Shown here: piece after piece, positions 16,146 through 25,594 of the stretch
How positions within the stretch are numbered: position 1 is the first letter of the stretch
Layout of the letters: every line of letters begins with the position of its first letter
From: Eubacterium sp. UBA5416
Lineage (GTDB): Bacteria; Bacillota; Clostridia; Lachnospirales; Lachnospiraceae
Reading direction: 5' to 3'
DNA length: 38,253 nucleotides
Assembly (NCBI GenBank): GCA_002409525.1
Contig: DHNM01000063.1
Location: 22,495-60,747, forward strand
The notes under the pieces: model-generated
The model's input: only the letters and a program-made list of their open reading frames with translations
What the model was told of the DNA's origin: nothing
Database searches by the model: none
Program-made: the position numbers and the translations under genes

Positions 16146-17579
16146 ATGAAAGAGAACTTATTAGAAAAAATAAATCAGGCACCCGAAGGGGAGCCTGCAA
16201 GACAATATTATTTCATGAAGCTGGCAAAAGAGCTGGTGGAAGAAAGAAGCAAAGAGGCCGGAAGACCTCTCACATTTGATGTCGTGACATTTGGCTGTCA
16301 GATGAACGCCAGGGATTCCGAAAAACTGGAGGGAATTCTGGAAGGCGCAGGTTACGTAAAGTCTGAAGATGAGGATTCGGATTTTGTGATTTATAATACA
16401 TGTACTGTTCGGGAGAACGCTAACCTGAAGGTATATGGACGGCTTGGAAATCTGAATCGAATTAAGAGAAGAAATCCTCATATGATGATTGGACTGTGTG
16501 GCTGTATGATGCAGGAGCCACAGGTCGTTGAAAAGATAAAGAAAAGCTATTCTTTTGTGGATCTGATTTTCGGAACACATAACATATATAAGTTTGCCGA
16601 ATTACTGGTACAGGCACTGGTACATCATTCGATGGTTATCGATGTCTGGAAAGACACGGACCGGATTGTAGAAAATCTTCCGGTGGACCGAAAATATTCG
16701 TTCAAATCCGGAGTGAATATTATGTTCGGATGCAATAATTTCTGCAGCTATTGTATCGTCCCATATGTCAGGGGAAGAGAACGCAGCCGAAATCCGAAGG
16801 ATATTATAGATGAAATCAGTCATCTGGTATCTGATGGTGTAAAAGAAGTTATGCTGCTGGGGCAGAATGTGAACTCGTATGGGAAGAACCTTGAACATCC
16901 GGTTACATTCGGTCAGCTTTTAGAAGAGATTTCCGGTATTCCCGGGCTAGAGAGGATTCGCTTCATGACCTCTCATCCCAAGGATTTGTCTGATGAACTG
17001 ATTGATGTGATGAGCAGACATCCAAAGATCTGCAATCACCTCCATCTGCCGTTACAGTCCGGAAGCACAAAAATATTAAAAGATATGAACAGGCATTATA
17101 CAAAAGATGAATATCTGCTGCTCGTCGATAAAATCCGAAAAAGTATGCCGGATATTTCTCTGACCACAGATATCATCGTCGGTTATCCCGGAGAGACGGA
17201 AGAAGACTTTGAGGAGACTATGGATGTTGTGAGAAAAGTGCGCTATGACAGTGTATTTACCTTCATCTACTCAAAGCGAACAGGGACACCGGCGGCTTCA
17301 AGTGCAAAACAGGTTCCGCATGACGTGGTGAAAGAACGATTTAACCGCCTGTTGAAAGAAGTGCAGACAATTTCCGCTGAGCAGATCAGCCGTTTTTCCG
17401 GTACCGTACAAGAGGTCTTGGTCGAAAGTGTAAATGAACAGGATCCTTCGCTTGTCACAGGAAGAATGTCGAATAACGTGTTGGTTCATTTCCCCGGAGA
17501 TGCCTCCATGATCGGTACATTTCGTCAGGTATACCTGGACACCTGCAGAGGTTTTTACTATATGGGAAAAGAGAGGTAA
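16146..17579 (+). CDS. miaB: tRNA-2-methylthio-N6-dimethylallyladenosine synthase MiaB
   Basis: This radical-SAM methylthiotransferase adds the 2-methylthio group to i6A37 in tRNAs reading U-starting codons. The 477 residues hold the UPF0004 domain with auxiliary cluster ligands Cys51, Cys86 and Cys120, the radical-SAM cluster Cys196, Cys200 and Cys203 (C-x3-C-x2-C), and a C-terminal TRAM domain (about 400-470). An N-terminal extension of about 40 residues precedes the core, as in Bacillus homologues. AAGGTGAT gives the start. miaA, which makes its substrate, lies three genes downstream in the same run. Confidence 0.96.
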   Translation: MKENLLEKINQAPEGEPARQYYFMKLAKELVEERSKEAGRPLTFDVVTFGCQMNARDSEKLEGILEGAGYVKSEDEDSDFVIYNTCTVRENANLKVYGRLGNLNRIKRRNPHMMIGLCGCMMQEPQVVEKIKKSYSFVDLIFGTHNIYKFAELLVQALVHHSMVIDVWKDTDRIVENLPVDRKYSFKSGVNIMFGCNNFCSYCIVPYVRGRERSRNPKDIIDEISHLVSDGVKEVMLLGQNVNSYGKNLEHPVTFGQLLEEISGIPGLERIRFMTSHPKDLSDELIDVMSRHPKICNHLHLPLQSGSTKILKDMNRHYTKDEYLLLVDKIRKSMPDISLTTDIIVGYPGETEEDFEETMDVVRKVRYDSVFTFIYSKRTGTPAASSAKQVPHDVVKERFNRLLKEVQTISAEQISRFSGTVQEVLVESVNEQDPSLVTGRMSNNVLVHFPGDASMIGTFRQVYLDTCRGFYYMGKER

Positions 17580-17581
17580 TT

Positions 17582-20221
17582 GTGGCATTATCACCAATGA
17601 TGCAGCATTATGCTGCGACAAAAGAAGAATATAAAGATTGTATCTTGTTTTACAGACTGGGCGACTTCTATGAGATGTTTTTTGAAGATGCAAAAACAGT
17701 GTCGGAGGAGTTGGAGCTGACTCTGACAGGAAAGGACTGTGGACTTAAGGAGCGGGCTCCGATGTGCGGAATTCCTTACCATGCAGCTGAGACCTACATC
17801 GAAAGATTGATTGACAAAGGCTATAAAGTTGCCATCTGTGAGCAGATGGAGGATCCCAAGAAGGCAAAAGGGATCGTAAAAAGAGAAGTGATCCGTGTGG
17901 TGACTCCCGGCACGAACATGAACAGTCAGGGACTCGACGATGCAAAAAATAATTATATCATGTCGATCGTGTGCATGGATGGGCGATTCGGACTGGCTGT
18001 GGCAGATATCTCCACGGGTGAGTGTCAGGTTACAGAATTGGATAAGGAGTCTAAGCTCTTAGACGAAGTCAATAAGTTTGTTCCTTCAGAGATCATCTGT
18101 AATCAGTCACTACTCATGAGTGAAATCAACTGTGAAGAGTTGAAAGATAAGTATAATATTTGTGTCAACTCTCTGGATGACTGGTATTTTGATGATGAGA
18201 ACTGCGAGCAGGTCCTAAAGGAACATTTTAAAGTCTTATCACTGGAAGGGCTCGGCCTTGCAGATTACAGCTGTGGGCTTATCGCTGCCGGGGCTTTGTT
18301 CCAGTATCTTTATCAAACGCAGAAATCAGACATGCCTCAGATGACGTCTGTCACTCCTTACGTAACGGATAAATATATGGTGATTGACAGCTCAAGCAGG
18401 AGAAATCTTGAGCTGGTGGAGACGATGCGTGAAAAGTCAAAGAAGGGCTCACTTCTGTGGGTCCTGGATAAGACAAAAACTGCTATGGGAGGTCGTATGC
18501 TTCGGTCGTTTGTCGAGCGTCCTCTGATCGACCGGGAAGAAATCAACGGCCGGCTTTCGGCCGTGGAAGAGATGAATGACCAGGGAATGCTGAGGGATGA
18601 GATGCGTGAATATCTGCGCCCGGTCTATGACCTGGAGCGCCTGATCAGCCGCATCAGTTACCAGTCTGCGAATCCCAGGGATCTGATTGCATTTAAAACA
18701 TCGCTTGAAATGCTTCCCTTTATCAAACAGCTTTTAAACTCTTTTGAGAGTGATATGATGATGGAGATACAAAAAGAGCTGGATCCACTCGAAGATCTAT
18801 ATCATCTGATAGATTCATCAATTGTGGAGGAACCTCCGCTCGCCATGAAAGAGGGCGGAATCATCAAGGATGGCTATGACGAAGATATCGATAAATATCG
18901 TCATGCCAAACAAGATGGAAAACAATGGATCAGTGATCTGGAATCTTCCGAAAGACAGAAGACCGGCATTCGAACATTGAAGATAAAGTATAATAAGGTG
19001 TTCGGCTATTGTATTGAAGTGACGAATTCTTTTAAAGACAAGGTTCCGGATTCCTATACCAGAAAACAGACGCTTGTAAACGCTGAGCGTTATATTACTC
19101 CGGAGTTAAAGAAGATTGAGGATACAGTTCTCGGTGCAGAGGACCGACTATACTCTATGGAATATGAGAAGTTCTGTGTCATCAGAGATACAGTCGCAGG
19201 AGAGGTTATCCGGATACAAAAAACAGCAAGGGCGATTGCAAGGCTGGATGTACTTGCTTCCCTTTCACTCGTGGCTGAACGGAATAATTATGTAAGGCCA
19301 AAGCTTAACAGGAAAGGGGTCATAGATATTAAAGGCGGACGACATCCTGTCGTGGAGAAAATGATTCCCAATGAAATGTTTATCGCGAATAATACATATC
19401 TGGATAAGCAGGATCATCGCCTGGCTGTGATCACGGGACCGAATATGGCAGGAAAGTCCACATATATGAGACAGACGGCATTGATTGTGCTGATGGCACA
19501 GATCGGTTCGTTTGTTCCCGCTGATCAGGCAGACATAGGAGTTGTGGATCGGATTTTTACCCGCGTCGGAGCTTCAGATGATCTTGCAAGCGGGCAGAGC
19601 ACTTTTATGGTTGAGATGACAGAGGTTGCTAATATTTTGCGAAATGCCACATCTGACAGTCTTTTGATACTTGACGAAATCGGAAGAGGCACAAGTACCT
19701 TTGACGGCCTGGCTATCGCATGGGCAGTGATTGAGCATGTATCTGACAAAAAGCTGCTAGGTGCTAAAACTTTGTTTGCAACTCATTATCATGAGCTGAC
19801 CGAATTGGAGGGGAAAGTTTCGGGTGTACATAATTACTGTATTGCGGTGAAAGAAAAGGGCGATGATATTGTGTTTCTCCGAAAAATTGTGGCAGGAGGT
19901 GCCGACAAGAGTTATGGAATCCAGGTCGCACGTCTGGCCGGAGTTCCGGAAAGCGTGTTAAAGCGGGCGAAGGAGCTTGTTGAGCAGCTGGTTACGTCAG
20001 ACATTACTACCACAGTCAGGGATATGACCAGAAAGAAAAAGGTTACTGAAAAACCTCCTCATTACGATGAGGTTGACATGAGACAGATGTCACTTTTCGA
20101 CACTGTCCGGGATGATTCTATTATCGAAGAGATTAAAGACCTGGATCTTTCTAATTTGACCCCTATGGAGGCGATGAATACTTTATACAGTTTTCAGAAC
20201 AAAATCAGAAACAGGTGGTAA
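17582..20221 (+). CDS. mutS: DNA mismatch repair ATPase MutS
   Basis: MutS recognises mismatches and small loops and recruits MutL. The 879 residues show the N-terminal mismatch-binding domain with GDFYEMF near 23-29 (the Phe-x-Glu wedge), connector, lever and clamp domains, and the ABC-type ATPase with Walker A GPNMAGKS from 619 (Lys625) and Walker B LLILDEIGRGTS near 695-706. The start is GTG, two bases after the miaB stop, so translation is probably coupled. mutL follows after 3 bases. It is full length with no visible lesions. Confidence 0.98.
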   Translation: MALSPMMQHYAATKEEYKDCILFYRLGDFYEMFFEDAKTVSEELELTLTGKDCGLKERAPMCGIPYHAAETYIERLIDKGYKVAICEQMEDPKKAKGIVKREVIRVVTPGTNMNSQGLDDAKNNYIMSIVCMDGRFGLAVADISTGECQVTELDKESKLLDEVNKFVPSEIICNQSLLMSEINCEELKDKYNICVNSLDDWYFDDENCEQVLKEHFKVLSLEGLGLADYSCGLIAAGALFQYLYQTQKSDMPQMTSVTPYVTDKYMVIDSSSRRNLELVETMREKSKKGSLLWVLDKTKTAMGGRMLRSFVERPLIDREEINGRLSAVEEMNDQGMLRDEMREYLRPVYDLERLISRISYQSANPRDLIAFKTSLEMLPFIKQLLNSFESDMMMEIQKELDPLEDLYHLIDSSIVEEPPLAMKEGGIIKDGYDEDIDKYRHAKQDGKQWISDLESSERQKTGIRTLKIKYNKVFGYCIEVTNSFKDKVPDSYTRKQTLVNAERYITPELKKIEDTVLGAEDRLYSMEYEKFCVIRDTVAGEVIRIQKTARAIARLDVLASLSLVAERNNYVRPKLNRKGVIDIKGGRHPVVEKMIPNEMFIANNTYLDKQDHRLAVITGPNMAGKSTYMRQTALIVLMAQIGSFVPADQADIGVVDRIFTRVGASDDLASGQSTFMVEMTEVANILRNATSDSLLILDEIGRGTSTFDGLAIAWAVIEHVSDKKLLGAKTLFATHYHELTELEGKVSGVHNYCIAVKEKGDDIVFLRKIVAGGADKSYGIQVARLAGVPESVLKRAKELVEQLVTSDITTTVRDMTRKKKVTEKPPHYDEVDMRQMSLFDTVRDDSIIEEIKDLDLSNLTPMEAMNTLYSFQNKIRNRW

Positions 20222-20224
20222 ATA

Positions 20225-22135
20225 GTGGATAAAGTCAAAAGAGTAATACATGTTTTAGATAAAGACACCATTGACCGGATATCGGCTGGAGAGGTCGTCG
20301 AACGACCGGCGTCTATTGTGAAAGAACTGATTGAAAATGCAATTGATGCAGGTGCCAGTGCGGTTACGGTAGAGATAAAAGAAGGAGGTATCTCTTTTAT
20401 CAGAATTACTGACAACGGAAGTGGAATTCCAAAAGACCAGGTGCGCCTGGCTTTTTGTCGTCATGCGACAAGTAAAATAAAAAGTGCCGGTGATCTTTTC
20501 GATATTTCATCCCTTGGGTTTCGGGGCGAGGCGCTTTCCAGTATCTCAGCTGTAGCACAGGTGGAATTAATCACTAAGATATCCGGGGATCTGACTGGAA
20601 CAAGATATGTGATCGAAGGGGGCGATGAAAAATCCTTTGAAGAAATCGGAGCACCGAATGGGACGACCTTTCTGATCAGAAACTTATTTTATAATACCCC
20701 GGCAAGAGCTAAATTTCTGAAATCTGCCACGGGTGAAGCCAATACGGTTTCTGCGTATGTAGAGCAGATGGCGCTGTCAAATCCCGGAATTTCCTTTAAA
20801 TATATGGTAAACGGGCAGACGAGGCTTCATACCAGTGGCAGTCAGAATCTCCGGGAGCTTGTTTATCACATATATGGAAGAGAGATTTCAAAGGAATTAA
20901 TTGAAGTTAACGCTTCATCTGATCTCATGAACGTTCATGGCTTCTTAGGAAAACCAATGATCTCGAGGGGGAACAGAAATTTTGAGGATTATTATGTGAA
21001 CGGTCGTTATGTAAAGAGTAGGCTTCTGTCTAAGGCCATTGAGGATGGCTATCAGGGGTTTATGATGCAGCACAAATACCCGTTTACACTTCTCTATATT
21101 GAGATGGATAAGTCTAAAGTAGATGTAAATGTTCATCCTGCTAAGATGGAACTCCGTTTTTCCAACCAGGAAGAAATCTATGATCAACTCGTAAAAATGA
21201 TTAAAGATACTTTAAAGAAGCGCGAGGGGATACCAGAGGTTGAGCCGGGGAAAGATAAGCAGATAAAGAAGGAAAAGCAGCCGTTTGAAAATGATGTGCC
21301 TGAGCCGTTTGAGACAAGACGCCGATCCTCCATACACCCCCCTGAAATAAGTGAGCGGGGAGTTGAAAAACGGCCGGATACTGAAAAACAGTCGGATACT
21401 GAAAAACAGCCGGATACGGTGAATGAAGACGAAAAGGGATACTTTCCTGCGCACATACAGCAGTCAGAAGAACAGCATGTACCTGATCAGCAGACTGATA
21501 ATCAGGACAGGGATGGTCAGCTTGAAATGTTTGATAACCGGATGCTGTCCAGGGAAGCCCGCAGTTCCCATAAGATTATAGGGCAGATCTTTGATACGTA
21601 CTGGCTGGTTCAGTATAACGACAGTCTCTATATCATTGATCAGCATGCCGCACACGAGAAAGTCCTTTATGAAAGAATGATGAAGGAATTTCAAGATAAG
21701 AGAATTATCTCACAGTACCTGAATCCTCCGATAGTGGTCACACTTACGAATCAGGAAGAAGATTTGTTACAGAGCCATATGGATGTTTTTGAAAGCTTCG
21801 GCTTTGAGATTACTCCGTTCGGGGGGAGAGATTATCAAATCAGTGCAATGCCTGACAATCTTTATGGGGTGGCTTCTTCAGAAATATTTGTAGAGATCTT
21901 AGATCATCTGGAAGACTCGGGAAATAAAACACTGGATGTTTTTACCGGAAAACTGGCTTCCATGTCATGCAAAGCGGCTGTGAAGGGAAACCATAAATTA
22001 TCTCTGCCTGAAGTTGACGCGTTGATCGATGAGCTTCTGACACTGGATAATCCTTATCACTGCCCTCATGGGAGACCCACAATCATTTCCATGTCACGCT
22101 ATGAGCTGGAGAAGAAATTTAAACGTATTGTGTGA
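20225..22135 (+). CDS. mutL: DNA mismatch repair protein MutL (endonuclease type)
   Basis: MutL couples mismatch recognition by MutS to strand removal. The N-terminal GHKL ATPase carries the catalytic Glu34 in KELIENAIDAGA and the DNGSGI and GFRGEAL motifs. The C-terminal domain holds the metal-dependent nicking motif DQHA-x2-E-x4-E at 472-483, with CPHGRP near 612-617. This is therefore the endonuclease-type MutL of bacteria lacking MutH. The linker (about 335-440) is charged and contains a short tandem repeat. GTG start, with AGGTGG upstream, 3 bases after mutS. Confidence 0.97.
   Translation: MDKVKRVIHVLDKDTIDRISAGEVVERPASIVKELIENAIDAGASAVTVEIKEGGISFIRITDNGSGIPKDQVRLAFCRHATSKIKSAGDLFDISSLGFRGEALSSISAVAQVELITKISGDLTGTRYVIEGGDEKSFEEIGAPNGTTFLIRNLFYNTPARAKFLKSATGEANTVSAYVEQMALSNPGISFKYMVNGQTRLHTSGSQNLRELVYHIYGREISKELIEVNASSDLMNVHGFLGKPMISRGNRNFEDYYVNGRYVKSRLLSKAIEDGYQGFMMQHKYPFTLLYIEMDKSKVDVNVHPAKMELRFSNQEEIYDQLVKMIKDTLKKREGIPEVEPGKDKQIKKEKQPFENDVPEPFETRRRSSIHPPEISERGVEKRPDTEKQSDTEKQPDTVNEDEKGYFPAHIQQSEEQHVPDQQTDNQDRDGQLEMFDNRMLSREARSSHKIIGQIFDTYWLVQYNDSLYIIDQHAAHEKVLYERMMKEFQDKRIISQYLNPPIVVTLTNQEEDLLQSHMDVFESFGFEITPFGGRDYQISAMPDNLYGVASSEIFVEILDHLEDSGNKTLDVFTGKLASMSCKAAVKGNHKLSLPEVDALIDELLTLDNPYHCPHGRPTIISMSRYELEKKFKRIV
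21371..21418 (+). repeat. 18-bp tandem repeat in the MutL linker
   Basis: Two full units and a partial third of an 18-bp repeat (consensus CAGCCGGATACTGAAAAA) encode about residues 383-398, reading (K/R)(Q/R)(P/S)DTE. It is in frame, so copy-number change would lengthen or shorten the linker by six residues per unit without breaking the gene. Confidence 0.75.
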
Positions 22136-22165
22136 TACGAAGTGTTATTGTGTAGGAGAATAGAA

Positions 22166-23137
22166 TTGAAAAAACCATTGATGGTACTGACTGGTCCAAC
22201 TGCAGTTGGAAAGACCAGTCTTTCAATAAAGCTGGCAGAAAACCTTGACGGATCTGTCATATCAGCTGACTCTATGCAGGTTTACAAACAGATGAATATT
22301 GGATCCGCAAAGATCATGCCGGATGAAATGTGTGGAATTCCACATTACCTTGTCGACGTGCTGGAGCCATGGGAAGAATTCCATGTGGCCAGATTTAAAC
22401 AGATGGCGATGGATGCCATACAGGATATATACCAGCAGAAGAGACTCCCGATTCTTGTGGGGGGAACGGGTTTTTATATTCAGGCAATACTAAAAGATGT
22501 TGATTTTTCAAAAGACAGCGGAAAATCGGCTTTCAGACGAGAACTGGAGGATATGGCCGCGACAGGCGGCAGTGATGAACTTTATCAGACACTTAAAAAG
22601 GAAGATCCTGTTTCGGCGGAGAAAATCCATCCGAACAATGTAAAACGGGTGATTCGGGCACTCGAATATTACCATGAGACCGGGCAGCCCATCTCTTTGC
22701 ACAATTCAGAAGAGATGAAAAAGGAATCCCCGTTTTGTTATACTTATTTTGTACTAAATGACAAAAGGGAACATCTATATGGACGAATTAATCACAGGGT
22801 AGATCAGATGATGGAACTGGGGCTCCTGGAGGAAGTAAAAGGGCTAAAGAGTCTGGGGCTTACGAATCAGATGGTATCTATGCAGGGACTTGGATACAAA
22901 GAACTTCTTTCCTATCTGGACGGAAATATAAGCCTCGATGACGCAGTGGAGACCATTAAGCGGGATACCCGTCACTTTGCCAAGAGACAGATTACATGGT
23001 TTAAAAGGGAAAAGGATGTGATCTGGATCGACAAGTCAGAATTTGACTACGATGAGGATGCGATCCTTAATAAAATTCTGCTTATCTGGCAGGAAAGAAC
23101 ACGCAATAGAAATGGAGAATATCATGACGATCGATAA
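22166..23137 (+). CDS. miaA: tRNA dimethylallyltransferase MiaA
   Basis: MiaA transfers a dimethylallyl group to A37 of tRNA, producing i6A, the substrate for MiaB. The P-loop GPTAVGKTS is at residues 10-18; SADSMQVY, the GGTGFY segment and KRDTRHFAKRQ, TWF near the C-terminus are all family hallmarks. I chose TTG 22166 because AGGAG (22154-22158) lies 7 bases upstream and the protein then starts with KKPLMVLTGPTA like its homologues (323 residues). GTG 22142 is in frame but has no ribosome site. Confidence 0.94.
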   Translation: MKKPLMVLTGPTAVGKTSLSIKLAENLDGSVISADSMQVYKQMNIGSAKIMPDEMCGIPHYLVDVLEPWEEFHVARFKQMAMDAIQDIYQQKRLPILVGGTGFYIQAILKDVDFSKDSGKSAFRRELEDMAATGGSDELYQTLKKEDPVSAEKIHPNNVKRVIRALEYYHETGQPISLHNSEEMKKESPFCYTYFVLNDKREHLYGRINHRVDQMMELGLLEEVKGLKSLGLTNQMVSMQGLGYKELLSYLDGNISLDDAVETIKRDTRHFAKRQITWFKREKDVIWIDKSEFDYDEDAILNKILLIWQERTRNRNGEYHDDR

Positions 23138-24410
23138 GTCGGGAATGTATAAAAAACTAGGAATCAGCAAGGAGGTATTAGGGTTTGGAACAGAGATCCT
23201 TAAGACACTGGAAGACCGGTTTGAAAAAATAGATGAGACTGCGGAATATAATCAGCTAAAGGTAATCCATGCTATGCAGCAGCATAAGGTGAGCGAAGCC
23301 TGTCTCTATGCCTCCAGCGGATACGGTTATAACGATCTGGGCAGAGACACCCTAGAGAAGGTCTATGCTACAGCTTTTGGGGCCGAATCCGCGCTTGTAC
23401 GCCCGCAGATTGCCTGTGGAACACATGCCCTTGCTGTTGCCCTTTCCGGTAATCTGCGCCCGGGTGATGAGCTGCTCTCTCCGGTGGGAAAACCATATGA
23501 TACTCTGGAAGAGGTGATAGGAATACGTCCGTCTCATGGATCTCTGCGTGAATATGGCGTGAGCTATTCGCAGGTGGAGCTTTTGAAAGATGGATCCTTT
23601 GACTATCCGGCCATAAAAAAAGCGATCAGCGCTAAAACAAAGATGGTGACCATTCAGCGCTCTAAGGGCTATCAGACACGTCCCACATTTTCGGTCACAC
23701 AGATTGGGGAGCTGATACATTTTATAAAAAGAATTAAACCGGATGTGATCTGCATGGTAGACAATTGCTACGGCGAGTTTGTGGAGACGATAGAACCGAG
23801 TGAAGTCGGTGCGGATCTTATGGTCGGTTCACTGATCAAAAATCCCGGCGGCGGTCTGGCACCAATTGGAGGCTATATTGCCGGCAGAGAGGAATATGTC
23901 AATAATGCGGCTTATCGTCTGACATCGCCGGGCCTTGGAAAAGAAGTCGGAGCCACTTTAGGAGTCAGTCAGTCCTTCTATCAGGGCTTTTTCCTGGCAC
24001 CTACAGTGACGGCATCGGCGCTTAAAGGTGCGATATTTGCCGCAAATATATATGAGAAGCTTGGGTATGATGTGATTCCGGATTCAAGAGAAGAGCGCCA
24101 TGACATTATACAGGCTGTAACTCTTAGAAGTCCTGAGGCCGTTATAGCTTTTTGCGAGGGAATTCAGGCGGCATCACCGGTAGACAGCTACGTGACACCG
24201 GTACCGGGGGATATGCCGGGATATGACTGCGATGTGATTATGGCAGCGGGAGCCTTTGTTCAGGGATCTTCAATTGAACTTTCGGCCGATGCGCCGATCA
24301 GGGAGCCCTATGCCGTCTATTTTCAGGGGGGACTTACATGGCCACACGCAAAACTTGGAGTTTTGATGAGCCTGCAGAAACTGGCTGAGGCAGGTGTTGT
24401 AAAGATATGA
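23124..24410 (+). CDS. Methionine gamma-lyase family PLP protein (YnbB, 'aluminium resistance' family)
   Basis: This fold-type I pyridoxal-phosphate protein has 428 residues. The likely PLP lysine is Lys239 in SLIKNPGGG, and MVDNCYGEF near 211-219 supplies the aspartate that holds the cofactor ring nitrogen. The family is conserved next to miaA/hflX/glnR in Firmicutes (YnbB in Bacillus) and is annotated as a Cys/Met-type lyase or aluminium resistance protein; the real substrate is not established. ATG 23124 has GGAGA 5 bases upstream; ATG 23112 is an alternative. It overlaps the miaA 3' end by 14 bases. Confidence 0.88.
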   Translation: MTIDKSGMYKKLGISKEVLGFGTEILKTLEDRFEKIDETAEYNQLKVIHAMQQHKVSEACLYASSGYGYNDLGRDTLEKVYATAFGAESALVRPQIACGTHALAVALSGNLRPGDELLSPVGKPYDTLEEVIGIRPSHGSLREYGVSYSQVELLKDGSFDYPAIKKAISAKTKMVTIQRSKGYQTRPTFSVTQIGELIHFIKRIKPDVICMVDNCYGEFVETIEPSEVGADLMVGSLIKNPGGGLAPIGGYIAGREEYVNNAAYRLTSPGLGKEVGATLGVSQSFYQGFFLAPTVTASALKGAIFAANIYEKLGYDVIPDSREERHDIIQAVTLRSPEAVIAFCEGIQAASPVDSYVTPVPGDMPGYDCDVIMAAGAFVQGSSIELSADAPIREPYAVYFQGGLTWPHAKLGVLMSLQKLAEAGVVKI

Positions 24411-25594
24411 AAAAAAGAATCGCCATAATCGGCGGCGGGGCTGCCGGGCTTATGGCTGGCATTATGGCGGCAAGAAAAGGCGGAGCCGTCACAATCCTTG
24501 AAGCAAATGAAAAACCCGGGAAGAAACTTTTGGCGACCGGGAACGGAAGGTGTAATTTTACAAATACAGCACAGGATAAAAGGTATTACAGAGGGAGCGA
24601 TTCTAATCTGGCGATGAATATCATAAATCAGTTTTCAATGTCTGATACGCTTATCTTCTTTTCAAAACTGGGTATTTATTCAAAGAATAGAAATGGATGG
24701 ATGTATCCAAACAGTGATCAGGCTCAGGCTGTGTTGGATGTCCTTTTAAAAGAAGCAGTCTATCGAAAAATAAAAATAAAGACAAGAGAAGTGGTGCGGG
24801 ATATCTGCAGACAGGATCAGGAGTGGGCCATAAAAACGTCTGCCTGGGAATATTATGCAGATGCTGTTATTGTCACCAGCGGCAGCCCGGCCGGACTGAA
24901 TGAAAAGTCGAAGCCATTTGCGATGTCGCTTGCAGAGAAGCTGGGAATTGAGACGATACCTATGCTTCCGGCTCTTACCGCCTTAAGGGGAAAAAAGAAT
25001 AATTTATCTGCCTGGGCAGGTGTCCGTGTTCAGGGGGCGGTAACTTTGATCCTAAACGGAATTCCGATGAAAAGCGAATCGGGTGAAATCCAGCTGACTG
25101 CTTATGGGATATCGGGAATTCCTGTCTTTCAGTTAAGCCGATATGCGCTGCGGGCGGCCTGCGAGGGGTGTAGTGTCCTGGCAGAACTGGACTTTCTTCC
25201 GGATTTTACAGAAGACCAGCTGTACGTGAATCTGGAAACACGTGAAGAAAACTGTCCCTATAAGACACTACAGGAAAACTTTATCGGTCTTCTGCCATCA
25301 AAATTAATTCCTTTCGTGGCGCCCCGCGAGGCAGATCTTCGTGAAGTGGTCAGAAACTGCAAGCATTACCCGGTAGCCGTTAAAGGGACATCCTCGATGA
25401 AACAGGCGCAAGTCTGCTCAGGCGGAATTCTGCTCAGGGAATTGGACTCGCATCTTCAGTCACGTGAGTATCCGGATCTTTATTTTGCCGGAGAGGCACT
25501 TGATGTAGACGGTGCCTGCGGAGGATATAATCTTCAATGGGCATGGTCAAGCGGCGCCGTCTCGGGATCATACGCCGCGGAGGTAGATAGATGA
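24407..25594 (+). CDS. NAD(P)/FAD-dependent oxidoreductase, HI0933/BaiN-like family
   Basis: This flavoprotein has 395 residues. The FAD dinucleotide fold GGGAAG is at 9-14, and the family marker KPGKKLLATGNGRCNFTN at 36-53 identifies the HI0933/YhiN/BaiN group. The C-terminal FAD segment FAGEALDVDGACGGYNLQWA closes the fold. One gut-clostridial member, BaiN, was linked to bile-acid dehydroxylation, but this family is widespread and the genomic context here (tRNA modification and mismatch repair) gives no bile-acid evidence. The start overlaps the previous stop (ATGA). Confidence 0.85.
   Translation: MKKRIAIIGGGAAGLMAGIMAARKGGAVTILEANEKPGKKLLATGNGRCNFTNTAQDKRYYRGSDSNLAMNIINQFSMSDTLIFFSKLGIYSKNRNGWMYPNSDQAQAVLDVLLKEAVYRKIKIKTREVVRDICRQDQEWAIKTSAWEYYADAVIVTSGSPAGLNEKSKPFAMSLAEKLGIETIPMLPALTALRGKKNNLSAWAGVRVQGAVTLILNGIPMKSESGEIQLTAYGISGIPVFQLSRYALRAACEGCSVLAELDFLPDFTEDQLYVNLETREENCPYKTLQENFIGLLPSKLIPFVAPREADLREVVRNCKHYPVAVKGTSSMKQAQVCSGGILLRELDSHLQSREYPDLYFAGEALDVDGACGGYNLQWAWSSGAVSGSYAAEVDR

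Noticed and set aside
24407..25594. Bile-acid dehydroxylation gene baiN
   Set aside because: The family is broad, and no other bai-type gene is nearby, so no bile-acid function is claimed.
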